From Tetmemena sp. SeJ-2015 (lineage: Eukaryota > Ciliophora > Spirotrichea > Sporadotrichida > Oxytrichidae), in assembly GCA_027382625.1 (NCBI GenBank), contig JAJKFJ010021001.1:1-64000 (forward strand): DNA of 64,000 nt. Direction: 5' to 3'. The translations under genes were made by a program, and so were the position numbers. Under the pieces are notes generated by a model. It searched no databases. It saw only the letters and a program-made list of their open reading frames with translations, and was not told where the DNA came from. Positions within the stretch are counted from its first letter, which is position 1. Every line of letters starts with the position of its first letter. Below are positions 1-10,900 of the stretch, piece after piece.

Positions 1-1640
1 TTTTTTATTTTTCTGATTAGAAAGATTTTATTTTGAGTTGTTTTTTAATTTTTATATAAGAAGACGTTTACTATTTAATATATAATTTAAACCGCATGAT
101 TAATTAAATTTTTTTTTTCTTATCATTGTGAGTGCATGTTATCATAATATATTTACAAAATCACTTCTAATCACAATCAAAATATTTGTACAAGCCTCAT
201 TTCACCCTTTGTTGTTGTTGTGTCTTCCATTTGATTATTTGACTTCGAGTATGAAAATCTTTGTTAAAATTATTTATTTATCATTGTCGCATTTAAAATT
301 TTGTGTTGGGAGGATTGGAAAGAGTTTTGGAATAAGAGCAAATAGAAAAGATACTTTTATTAATCATTATTCATTATTCAGGATTTAATAATTTATCCTT
401 CCTCATAAGGAGCATAAGTCTGAGGAAAAAAGATTTCGAAATAAAGTATAATAAATTCGAATGATCTGAGTCATCTCATAATTTATCAGAAATCAATTTA
501 TTTACGAAAAATGTGAATTGAGCCTCTTAAATCAAATTCATTTTACTTTAATATATTGTCAACCAATTATTAAATTTAAAATTATAGAAATAAAAAAGAT
601 TAAAATTTAGGCAAGAAAAACATTTTTAACAAGAAAATATATATGAAGAGATCTCTATATTTAATTTAAAACTTGATTTGTATTTGACTATAATAATTTC
701 TGGGAAGTCTATTATAATAAATTATTTTTCGTGGTTGCTTTTCAGTCTGATTTAATTAAACTATAAAATAATATGCGCATCAATTAAATTAGAAGCAAAT
801 AAATTTTAATTAATTCATAGAATTTTTTAATGAGTAATTTTTGAATAAACTATTCATTAAAGCTAGGGTTAGTTGTTTTAAGAGAAATAACTTTGATTTA
901 TTAAATACTTCTATCCCCTCTACTACCTTGCCATATATTTATGAATTTAATTTTCTACCTTCTAATTATTTACTAAAATTTCTAGTCATCTTACTTGTAT
1001 TGAATCTAATAAGAAATATAATATTTTTGGATGTTAGTTTTTTATATCTTGGGATATGCAAAAGACTTAAGCAGAAACCTTCAAAGGTCATAGCTTCCAA
1101 CTACCCCAGTAACCCACTAATAATTTTGGATTATGGGCACCCCCTTTACTATTCATATTAGAGCTATTTAACTTTTATTTACCTGCAATGAACTAAACCT
1201 AGTATGCAAGCTTCGATAATATTTATATTCACTCTCATAAATTAAAAGGAAGATTTAAAAATATGGGAACGAGTTTTGAGCAAGATATGTGTATTAGAGA
1301 TTAAGATAAACTTCAATCGAACTAGGTTGAAAGATCTAATTGGATCCAAAATTATTCCGATGTTGCTTACCAGCCGCCCCATCTATCTTCCTATTTAAAA
1401 ATTCTTAATCAAATTGTAAATTTTATATTTGCCGATTAACGTGTTTGATGAATTCTCTCTATTCTTAAATAAAGTTATTTCAAATTTTATAACTAATCTT
1501 GCAAAACTAATAGATTTCGGAATTCTAATTTGACACTTTGCACCAAGTTTTATTTTTTAAAAAAGATTGTCAGGAGCAAAGCAGAATTATTTTTTTCTTT
1601 TTTAAGCTTGACATATGAGGACTCATAAATTGATAATCAT
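1..1640. other. AT-rich non-coding DNA, no supported gene
   Basis: Very AT-rich sequence with no recognisable protein. One open frame on + (841-1161, 106 codons, hydrophobic, no Met start in a good context) is longer than most chance frames here, but it has no motif and no glutamine-codon TAA/TAG use like the real genes. I see nothing else. Confidence 0.5.
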
Positions 1641-3830
1641 AGTAAATCTCTTTTATTCTTTTTTATAATTAATTTTACTAGTATAGACCCAGTTTTCAAA
1701 TATTGAATAATCAAAATCTTGAAATAAAAGAGCCTTTAACTCAAGAAATTAGAGATGAGCCTATGAATCAATCGAGTTCTAAAAATAATTTGGGATAAAG
1801 ATTCACTAAAGAGGAATTTGCCGAATAGGAATAATTTGACCTCACTTTTATTTTAGATTATTTTCACTGGGAACATAATTGAAAATAACGATGAATATCT
1901 CAAGTCTGCCAATTAAGAGTATTCTAAAATGTTTTTATTTAAATCTCCATTATACTTACTTTAATTACAGTTTGAATAAAAATATTGCATTAATAATTGC
2001 CGCACTTATATTTTTTAATACAATTAAAAAAAAAAGATGAATAATTTTAAGATATTCTCTTGATAAACTTTATCGCTCTGGATTTAAGTGCTCGAGTATT
2101 TTACAAACAAATGCCGCTAACTTTTAAACTGCAGAAGTTTACTAAAAATATTTCTTCTTCATTGTTTTTTTTTAAAGTGATCTAATTCGGATAATTGCCT
2201 ACCCCTCATTCAATGGCCACTTTAGATAAATAAAACTCCGATTCCCACCTCAATTAAGAATAAAGAGCGACTAACTGTCAAATTTAACAAAATATCGCTT
2301 CTAAGGAGTATCACAGATCTACTAGTGACTCTCTTTCTATAAATTAGGAATAATTCCCATAGTTAGACAGCTTTTGAGAAATATATGCTCATTCATTATT
2401 TTCTATTTTGCCATTTTAATTTAATTAATTTTAAAATTTGTATTTAAAGAATTAATAAAATTACAAAAGATAAATTAAATCATTTTTTAGATAGCTTCCT
2501 TGGATGCTAAAGGAGAAGGAATTATATCAAAAAATAAATTAAGCAATCGATCAGTAAGATAAACATACCCTCCATTCAAAAAAGCATAAACCTTATTTAT
2601 AGTGAAAATTGATGTTTAAATTATTAATTTTTTAATTTTTACTTGAAAATAAACTAGATATCTCTAAAGATGTCGTTCATCTTATTTATGATATTTTTTT
2701 TTATGTCAGAAAGTTTATACTCAACGGAGGAAATGAAATAATCCGGTCACACAACAAAAGACTTAAAATAATAAAAAATTAACTATTTATTAAATCTAAG
2801 ACTAGATTTGGTTCTGAAAAACTTGCTGAGAGAAATTTTCAATTGTATCTATGATGACACAAATATATAAATTTATAATTTAAAAAAATTATTTGGACAT
2901 GCAAAGTTAGTGCGAGTATTCGAAACTAAAGAGGGACAGAGACCCTCGAATATTGATCATAGCAGCCAACAAAGTATCATAGCATATTCTCTCAACAGTC
3001 TAGCAGTTTATTCTATAAAAAAATTTATTTTTACTTATTAAGTAACAAAGGACAGTTAATTCAGAATTGGAGTCATCGATTGAAACCTCCAGAGATTTAT
3101 AAGTGCAGCCGCTAAATTTTAACTTTTTGTACTCCTATATATTCATTTTTCAATTAATTTATATATCATTTCCTTTAAAAATCTAAAATATTTTTCTTGC
3201 ACTTTGTATTATTTTCTAAAGGATTTGTTTGACTCCTCTACCGACTAATCCCCAAAGAGCAAGCAAATGATAAACGAGATGAGTTTTTTGATTGGGTCTG
3301 TGCTCTACAAGAAAGACATGCGAAAGATCTTCTCCTGCAGTTAAATCACTAAGCTGATAGAGCAAATGCACTCCTGCCTCTCACAATTTTCCATGGCTAA
3401 AATCGACTTGCTCTACTCATTCCCATCCTTCGAAGTACTCCTCAAGTATTTTGAAATCACTTCCTTTCAAAAAATTTGTTAAGAGAGGAATAAAACTCTC
3501 GGACAGAATATACCACTTTATTCTGAAGTTCTGAAGCAAATATAAATTGTATTTTGAGTTCATAAGATATTTTTATAAGCTACTTTTGAATGCTTTCAAA
3601 CTAAGATAGAATAAAGCTCCCTCTTCATGAAAGCTCTCCTCATTTCAATTTTAAACAGCACTTAAATAAAAGAATAGTGCAAATAGACCAGATTATAAAT
3701 AAAGGGAGTGAAGAAAATCTAAACTTCTTCCTCAATTTTGCAATATAACAATCTTTTTATTGAATTATATAAATAATGTCGATAAATGAGAAATACTTAT
3801 TGAATATTTTTGCTATTATGAAATATTTTG
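1640..3830 (+). CDS. Possible gene broken into short coding blocks, unknown product
   Basis: I do not recognise this gene. Several blocks on + read as protein when TAA/TAG are glutamine. One lies at about 1690-1880 (acidic, Gln/Asn-rich, ends at TGA after a Tyr-Phe-His-Trp stretch). Others lie at about 2210-2370 (Gln/Ser-rich), 2640-2850 (containing Asp-Ile-Phe-Phe-Tyr and many Lys/Arg), 2895-3060, 3230-3550 (the best, about 105 codons with MINEMSF and SFEVLLKYF) and 3580-3830. The blocks are in different frames and are separated by AT-rich stretches, as expected for MDSs separated by IESs or introns. They could belong to one gene of roughly 500-600 residues, or the region could be a decayed gene. 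No conserved domain is visible, so function is unknown. Confidence 0.4.
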
Positions 3831-4662
3831 GGGAATGAATTATAAGAAATTCGAGTCAGTAAGATAAGAAATTCAAATTAGAATTATAAATGAGCCAGTT
3901 TAATCAAACACAATTTGATAATTTTCTAATCAAATTTATTCAAATCAACTTTGCTCCTAAGTATCCTTCTAAGACTGAAGAAATATATCATTTTTAGTAA
4001 TAAAAAATGCAACTGTATGAGCGATCCTAGATAGGTTCTGCATAAATTAAATAGCTGGCAAAAATAATACTAATAGGGATCTTAATGATGGCTTTATTCC
4101 CACTCCTCCTATTTTTAATTTTTTTGAATTAACCCCTAATCCTTATTGAAACAAAAGAAATAACTTTTAAGACAACTCTATCGCGCTAAAAATTCAATTT
4201 ATATATTTTTGTTCAAAAATTGTTTAGAAGTATTTTGAAAGTAAAAAATAGATGAATTGTAGAATAAACTTTAGAATGATTCTTATAATCCAATGTGTTT
4301 TAATTTATATTTATAGTACACTTATGAACTAGGCAATCACCTTTAGCCTGCTTCCTCGCTTATACTAATCCTTCTATTAAAATCTTAATTGTTTCAATAT
4401 ATATTTATAAATTCTATCTCCACTTTTTTAAATTATAAACTCAAAGGTTTAATGAATTACGGAATATAACTTTAATCTAAATTTATTTAGATTATTTTAG
4501 TTATTATAAATTAAATTGGAAAGATTCATTCTTATTTTTAATCTTTTTCTAAAATAATTGATTATATGCTTCAATATAGCTGTGGATCTAAGATAAATAA
4601 TAATTAGAAATATTTAACCTAGATCTCAAATGCAAAACTATTTAGGCTAGGGAAGCCACACT
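3831..4662. other. AT-rich intergenic or eliminated DNA
   Basis: About 830 bp of AT-rich DNA upstream of the trehalose-phosphate synthase start. No open frame of note is seen. It should contain the 5' leader of that gene, but no promoter element could be assigned. Confidence 0.4.
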
Positions 4663-7600
4663 ATGATGTACAACATCATGCCAGGCAGTGGTTCGACTGC
4701 TCACAAACTCATCAAGAACACAGAGGTCACATTCAATCTAACTTGCAATACCAAGTTCGGTGAAAGGGTTGCCATTTTGGGAAATCTGCCCTTACTCGGC
4801 CACTGGGACACTAGCAGAGCTGTCTCAATGGACACAAACCCTTCCATATTCCCTGTCTGAACAACTAATACAATAATTATAATTTTAAGTTGCTATAATT
4901 TTATTTGGACGATTAAGATTGACTTGCCTCGAGATAAGATAGTGGAGTACAAGTATCTCATAATCTCAGACCATAGTTCTCAAAGCCTGAGAACTTCAAA
5001 GCAGAAGATACAGTGGGAAAATTTACCACCTAACATAAATAGAATTGTGAACACCACTGGAAAGAAAGAAGTCACACTCTATGAATCCTTCACATCTTTG
5101 GAAAGTATCGAAGAATACGTGGAAGTCACTGGCCCCTCTAAAGTTTTTCTGTCGAGTAGTGACTAGGACTCTTTCAAGTTCGAGGACTTTGAAAATGTAC
5201 ATGCTGGTGGGAACAACAGCAAGAAGTTGCTCAAATACGAGAAAAGAAAGATTATTACAATATAAGTTTGGATTATTCTAAGTGTTAAGATTCAAATAAA
5301 TGAAGAGGAGGAGGATGATGATGAGTGCTTTAATGATTCAGATAGTGCAGTAAGCTAAGTCTTAGATTTAATAAGTTCTTAATTTAGGAAGCTGATGACG
5401 AGAGAAGTTCACTCACACATGAAATGTAGCTCAAGAAGATCAATGAACTCGCAATCAAAGCAAGCCAGAACTTAAAAATACCTCAGGTGAATTCTCAGAG
5501 AGTGCTTAATAAGCACCAACTTAATGAGCAAAGCTATGGAAGCTTAAGCAGCGCGTTCAATGTAACAGACAATACTATAGATCCTATGGAAGCTAGAATT
5601 ATCGCCACTTAGTCTCTTCCATTCCAAATCCAGAGAGACAAAAATGACAGGACTAAGATATCATTGGTTGAGACTTATTAACACCCAGTAAGCTCTGGTT
5701 TTTCTAAATCCTCTTAATATAGATATTCCTGTTTGCTTCCTTGAAGAAGCTTTCTGAATCAAGAAAATTCAACTTTTACTTCGTGGGCCTAATTTCATCA
5801 GCAGATGTGCTTTCGAGTGAAGAGCAGGAATACATTACTGCAGAACTTCGACTAAAAAATTGCTTCCCAATCTTTGTGACTTTAGAAGAGTATAGCCCCT
5901 TCTAGCGTTATTACCAGAATTGTCTTAAACCTATTTTCCACAACTTCAAGTCTCTCTATGAGGATTACTCGTTGACAGAAAATGCAGAATAGTGGAGAGA
6001 ATATATCAGAATCAATTCACTGTTTGCGAACAAGATAGTAGAAGTCAAGAATATGATACCAAGCCAAAACCTGACTTTCATATTTTCTAATTGAAGTAAG
6101 TATGGATACATGGAGATCAGCTGCTGATGGTGGCCTCACAAGTAAAGAAGAAGTTTGCGGATGCTAATATCGGCTTCTTCTTCCACACCCCTTTTCCTTC
6201 CTCAGGTATTTTCAGAATGTTCCAACACAGAACAGATATACTTAGCTCCCTTCTCAGTTGCGACTTAGTAGGCTTTCATCTTTTTGAGCACGCTAGGAAT
6301 TTCTTAATGACCTGCCATCGCATGTTAGATCTGGAGTATGAGTTCTTGAGAGGAGGATATCTTGCTATTAATAACCACGGGAAGCAAGTTATGATAAGAG
6401 TCAGCCATATTGGTATCAATGAAGACTTCGTAGAGGAGATAATTCAGTCAAAAGAGTTCAAGAAGCATTAGAAACTCTACAAAACTTAGTTCCAAAACAT
6501 TAGAACTCTATATAGAGACAATAAACCCATCATTATATCCTCCATCAACTCTTGCCATCCAATAGCTGGAGTTTAGAATAAGCTAATTGCATTCTAGGAC
6601 TTTTTGAGAAAGTATCCTAACTACAGAAATAAACTGTGCCTTATTCAATACTCGACACCCAATCTATCTCTTAAAGAGTATACTAACGATTAGAAGAGAG
6701 AGTAGTTCCAGAATGAGATAGAGATTCTTAAATCTTATCGAGAAAAGACGAAAGATTTGGTTGAACAAATCTAAAAGGAGTTTGGTCCCTAGACTATTTT
6801 CTACTATGAAGAAAATCCAGTCTTAGAAAGGAGGCTCGCTCTTTGGAGTATTTCTGACATTCTGCTTGTCTCAAATCTGAAGGATGGCTTATGTTTACCG
6901 CCGCTTGAGTTTACAGCGACAAAGAAAATACTGAATCATTTCGATGACTCTTTGATGCTTATTAGCGAATTTAGCGGAGCTAATAAAGCTTTCACAGGAT
7001 TCTTAGATTACAATCCTTTTAATGTAAGGTTCTTAAATTCTTTTTTAAATGATTTCAGATTTAAGAATTCCAACTCAAGCTCGACTAAGCTCTTTGTATG
7101 ACAAGCTAAGAGAAAGGAGACTTGATGAAGCAAGCTTACAGCTATGTTTAAAAGACTTCGACTACCAAATGGGTAGAAAACTTTTTGAAAGATCTTAAAC
7201 AAGCACACAGGCCTTCCTCTATGAGCTATTATCTTGGATTTATTTTCTTTCAAGTTTGGAGACCAGGTTGTAGGCTCTGATCTTAATCTGAGGGTGATGA
7301 ACACCAAATCAGATTTGAGAAAACTAAACTTGATTGACTGTGACGGCCATTTCCAAGCTGCAAAAAGAAGCGTTATCTTCATTGATCATGAAGCTTTGCC
7401 GACTGTTGATTACGCTAAAGATAGCATGAGACCTACAAGATCGACTCTAGATGACTTGGAGGAGATCTCTATTGACAATAGAAACATTGTCATTGTATTC
7501 AGTAACCAAGCTAAGCCAACTGTTGCTGTTATTTTTTTATTTAACTTTTTAACAATGGAGGACTATTTTGGCAAGAATGAAACTAGCTTATGGTTAGTGG

Positions 7601-8477
7601 CAGAGAGTGGATATTTATACAAGACTGGTCCGAATTCAGAATGGAAATAACTCATCTCCTTAGCTAAGAAAGTCTGGTTAGGCCCTATCTAAGAGCTTAT
7701 GCAAATCTATACTTAAAACGTAGATGGTTCCATCGTAGAGGAAAGAGAGAGCACACTGGTTTGGAACTATAAGAATTATCTCTAAATCTATTTTAATGAA
7801 TGCTGAAGAAGAGTAAGGCGCTATTGTGGCTAAGGAGCTATATGGCTAGATTAAAGCTTTATTAGGAAACGCGCCTGTCGACATAGTTCAAGGTAAAGGC
7901 TATCTAGAAGTCAAACCTTTGAAGCTGAGTTATAACTTTCAAATTTAATTATAAGCTAAAGAAGCAGAAATTAATAAAGAAGCTTTTCGAAATTATCACC
8001 AAGAATCATAAGATTGATTTCCTTTTATACTTAGGAACCGACACTGGAAATGAAGTTGTGTATAATTTCTTAAAATCCAAGAGATGCGACAAATACTTCT
8101 GTGAAAAGGACTGTAAAAAATATATCTGTACTCTTGGTAAAAAGCCATCGTGTGCTCAATACTTTGCGGATGAAAGTAAATTTTAATTTTAGGATGATAT
8201 TGAAGAGGTTAGATATCTCCTCAATAAAATGAGACACTCTACTCAAAAGCGAAAGAAGACCAGATCATATGCAGATTTGAAGCAAACTCTATCTCTGGAC
8301 TCAGATGAAACTACTTCCTAGCCAAAAATCACTAGAGTCGATAGATCAAGCAACAATTATTTAAATCTTGTACAATCATTTCAGTAGTATTAAGAAATTT
8401 TAAAATATATTTATTACTCACTCATATTAGTCATCGATATATTAGGAGTCTCCCTTGTTTAAATTTAGAAGGCTTGA
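4663..8477 (+). CDS. Trehalose-6-phosphate synthase/phosphatase (class II TPS-TPP) with N-terminal CBM20
   Basis: Predicted bifunctional-type enzyme: a glucosyltransferase-20 domain (UDP-glucose plus glucose-6-phosphate to trehalose-6-phosphate) followed by a HAD-type phosphatase-like domain. An N-terminal CBM20 starch-binding module is visible (VTFNLTC, GNLPLLGHWD, FPVW, EYKYLI). The GT20 domain shows WIHGDQLL in place of the usual W-V-H-D-Y-H-L, then NIGFFFHTPFPSS, LVGFHLFEHARNF, and DGLCLPPLEF near its end. The C-terminal part has SVIFIDHEA, AESGYLYKTG and YLGTDTGNE. The phosphatase nucleophile motif D-x-D-G-T is altered (FIDHEA), so the TPP domain may be inactive. TAA/TAG are read as Gln throughout. 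Introns are at 5350-5387, 5688-5722 and 7024-7058. Seven short insertions look like IESs and are listed separately. Start: the first ATG before CBM20. The stop at 8475-8477 is the first in-frame TGA; it overlaps the converging gene by about 60 bp, so an earlier end is possible. Confidence 0.88.
4858..4905 (+). other. IES in the CBM20 module, pointer TG
   Basis: The frame hits TGA at 4858-4860 inside the conserved F-P-V-W motif. Removing 48 bp between TG (4858-4859) and TG (4906-4907) gives FPV-W-TIKIDLP, the expected CBM20 sequence. There is no GT..AG pair that gives the same join, so an IES is preferred over an intron. Confidence 0.75.
6081..6100 (+). other. IES in the GT20 domain, pointer TA
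   Basis: A frameshifting 20-bp insertion with TA at 6081-6082 and 6101-6102. Removal joins LTFI to WIHGDQLL and restores the conserved GT20 active-site segment. The segment contains TGA in the incoming frame. Confidence 0.75.
7239..7250 (+). other. Frame break, possible 10-bp IES with pointer TT
   Basis: The frame changes between SYYLGF and KFGDQVVG. Removing 10 bp between TT (7239-7240) and TT (7249-7250) joins them as YYLGFKFGD, matching the end of GT20 domains. Ten bases is extremely short for an IES; a sequencing or assembly slip in the T-rich run is the alternative. Confidence 0.45.
7518..7550 (+). other. In-frame IES in the phosphatase domain, pointer AAC
   Basis: A T-rich 33-bp segment (a multiple of three, no stop) separates AKPT from MEDYFG in the HAD domain. 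The direct repeats AAC are at 7518-7520 and 7551-7553. Removal gives the compact motif spacing seen in the family. Because it is in frame and open, only family alignment and the repeat reveal it. Confidence 0.6.
7773..7797 (+). other. IES, pointer GAAT
   Basis: A 25-bp insertion between GAAT (7773-7776) and GAAT (7798-7801). Removal joins LVWNYKN to AEEEQGAIVAKEL, the pattern of TPP domains (V-W-x-Y-x-x-A-D-x-E-x-G). Without removal the frame ends at TGA. Confidence 0.8.
7922..7952 (+). other. IES, pointer AAGCT
   Basis: A 31-bp insertion between AAGCT (7922-7926) and AAGCT (7953-7957). Removal restores one frame from EVKPLK to LIKKLFEII. The insertion is AT-rich and frameshifting. The 5-bp repeat makes chance unlikely. 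Confidence 0.8.
8169..8192 (+). other. In-frame IES, pointer GAT
   Basis: A 24-bp in-frame AT-rich segment with GAT at 8169-8171 and 8193-8195. Removal gives AQYFADDIEEV, matching the TPP C-terminal pattern (Y-x-x-D-D-x-x-E-V). Confidence 0.65.
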
Positions 8478-10691
8478 ATCTTATAGCTCTTAATCATATT
8501 TCTCAAGTGCATCACCTATCGAAGAATGTAAATTATCAGGCTTGGTCTTTGTATCATACCCATACATTTTATTATTGAGCTTTTTAGGTTACCTCGATTA
8601 CGAAGTTTAGTTTTGATCCTCAGTATCATGCTGAAGTTCATACTCATTTTCATTAATTATCTCATTGCTTTAGTTGAGGATAGTTTACATTTTAACTTAA
8701 TTTTTCTCTTGCTGCTAAGACTTCATCGACTTTAATTTATTTTCTTCTCTGTCACTAGTGGCTTGCTTTTAAATTTGAGTTATTTTGGGTGTTTACTAAG
8801 CTGAGTTAGTTTGCGCGTGATCTTCTACTCTTTTAAGTCTTTCTCCATACCTTCTTTCAAATTCCTCATCATCATTATAATTTGTAACTCCTCCTCTATT
8901 AGAGTTAGCAGCTCTATCTAATCCATCCAGATAGGATTAGGAATTGTTTTGAGGCTTATTCTTTGCTCCCCTAATTTGGGCCGACTAATCTTTTTCCTTG
9001 GATAGTAAGGAGGTAAGATCTTTGTAATTAAGCTTCTGATTGTTACTCAGAGCTGGAGAGGCTGTTGGGTTGTTGATAGACCTACCACTTCTTTTAGTAC
9101 CTAACTGGGATTTGAGGTTTCTCGCTTTAGTCGGACTTGAGGGTTGAGTTTGAGGTAGCCCTCCGTTTCTAATTGAAGCCTTAATTCTTGGGATATGAGA
9201 CTAGTATTAGTGAGATATAAAAATGAATTTATTTAATAAAAAGATTGAACGATAACCGATCTATCACCTACTTTCATATGGCTATCTGAATCCTTATCTT
9301 AGCCTCTAAACTGACTTGGATCTACACTTGAATTCCTAACTTTGGAATTTATTGTTGGTAAGAGCGAGTTTTGCTTGATCCCTTTTGAAATCTCTTTTAA
9401 ACGTGAACTTGCAATTCTACTCTCTTAGTCCTTCTCTCTCACTCCTCTGCTCAAGTATTCAATTTATCCTATTAGTTCCTCTATTTGAATTTCGTATTTT
9501 TTCTTTGTCTTCAGAAGTTTTTAATGATCTTTATCTCTGGCCCTTTCTAGCACTTCAATATTTCTAATAGAGTTAGCCAGTGATTGTTTCAAACTCTCTA
9601 CTTCTTACTCTTTCTCCTCCATGGCTTCTTTCGTGACTGGTTTGAGAGATATCTGCCCACCTGACAGTAGCAATTGATTCTATGCTTTCAGCTCTTTGCA
9701 CTTCTCTTCAAGGCGGATAACATGCTCAAACTAGTTTCTGTTAATTTTCTCCTCCTTTTTTGACTTTTCTTCAATATCTCTAAGTTTCTCCTTGGTATGC
9801 TTTAATTCATCCATTAGCGTTTTTATCTTCTAAGTGTAATCATTCTGATTCGTAATCTTATCCAAAGCCTTGCTCTATTCACCTTGAATCTTCTGTAACG
9901 CCTTAATCTCTCGCATCAACTCTTGGTTTCTTTTCTCTGCCTCTTTGAGGTTACTCTCCAGCCTCAGCTATTTCTCTATGCCAGCATCGATGTCCAACTT
10001 CAGCCTCATTTACTGATTCTCCTTTTTCAAGTTATTCAGTTGCTGTTCTAGATTCACCAGTTCTCGCTCCTTTGAGCGAAGTAAGAGTTCTATGTTTGGA
10101 GGTAGCTGCTAGTTTGATTTTTTGGACATATTTTTCTAGGCTTTCTCTAGGGCTGTGTCTAGAGCCACATTTAGCTCCTTAAGCTTTTCTCTTAGAATAC
10201 CGTTCTAATGTCGTAGCTTCTGAATTATTTGGCTATAGTATAGAGGTTACAAATTGAGGAATAATTCAGAAATATTCTTGATCCATTTTCTTTCCAACTT
10301 TTTTTGACTTACTCTTTCTGATAAATATAAATTAAAAATGATCTCCTCCAATGACAGTGCCTATTATGGACGTTTCAGCTCCTTGGTAGTTCAAACCTTC
10401 GAGATCATTAAAGTTCATTGGCTCTAAATTGATCAGTTATTACAACTCACTGAATTTACCTCTGTAGCCCTCAAAGTCATTTTGACCGTGCGTATATGAG
10501 GCAGAGACTTCTCCTCCATTTCCGTTTATATAAGGCAACCCACCATAGTTTTTGCTTCCCAGATTATTGTTGCCTATCATAAAGTTTATTTATTATTTTG
10601 TTGAATTCTTATATTTATAAGTCTTACTCTGTTACTTTTGCTTTCCAGGAGGCATCATTAGAAATTAAGAAGCGTCTTCTCCGTTCATCAT
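8418..10691 (-). CDS. Gln-rich coiled-coil protein, unknown function
   Basis: I do not recognise the protein beyond its architecture. On - it starts at ATG-ATG (10691) with a Gly/Asn/Gln-rich head of about 110 residues (FMIGNNNLGSKNYGG). A long coiled coil follows from about 10,200 to 9400, with heptad-like runs such as LEQQLNNLKKENQ and LMREIKALQKIQ. A low-complexity Gln/Ser/Lys-rich tail ends at TGA (8418-8420). Many TAA/TAG codons are glutamine. At least two breaks occur: near 10,290-10,340, where the frame changes between the head and the coiled coil, and near 9200-9280, where a stretch looks like an intron or IES. The 3' end overlaps the end of the trehalose-phosphate synthase gene on the other strand. 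A structural or cytoskeletal role is possible but not shown. Confidence 0.7.
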
Positions 10692-10900
10692 TTTTAAATT
10701 ATCCCTTTATATATATTTTTAAAATTGTTTCAATCTTCTAAATTTGCATTTATAAAAAAGAAAGGCATTTATGCACAATCAAAGATACATTAGAAATTAT
10801 GAATATATAATTGCGCTAATGTTGCTGCTGTACCTCCTTATATTTAATCAATCACAACCGCTCACGAAAAATTCATCTGCTTTTCTCACTCCTCTCTTAT

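Noticed and set aside
841..1161. 106-codon open frame on + considered as a gene
   Set aside because: Hydrophobic low-complexity translation, no motif, no glutamine TAA/TAG use and no neighbouring coding blocks; probably chance in AT-rich DNA.
5350..5387. Segment with AAGCT near both ends considered as an IES
   Set aside because: It has a standard GTAAGC..TTTAG intron structure that keeps the frame; the repeats do not sit at positions that would restore the frame better.
7008..7382. Open frame on - inside the trehalose-phosphate synthase gene
   Set aside because: It is the antisense of a conserved coding region and has no family match.
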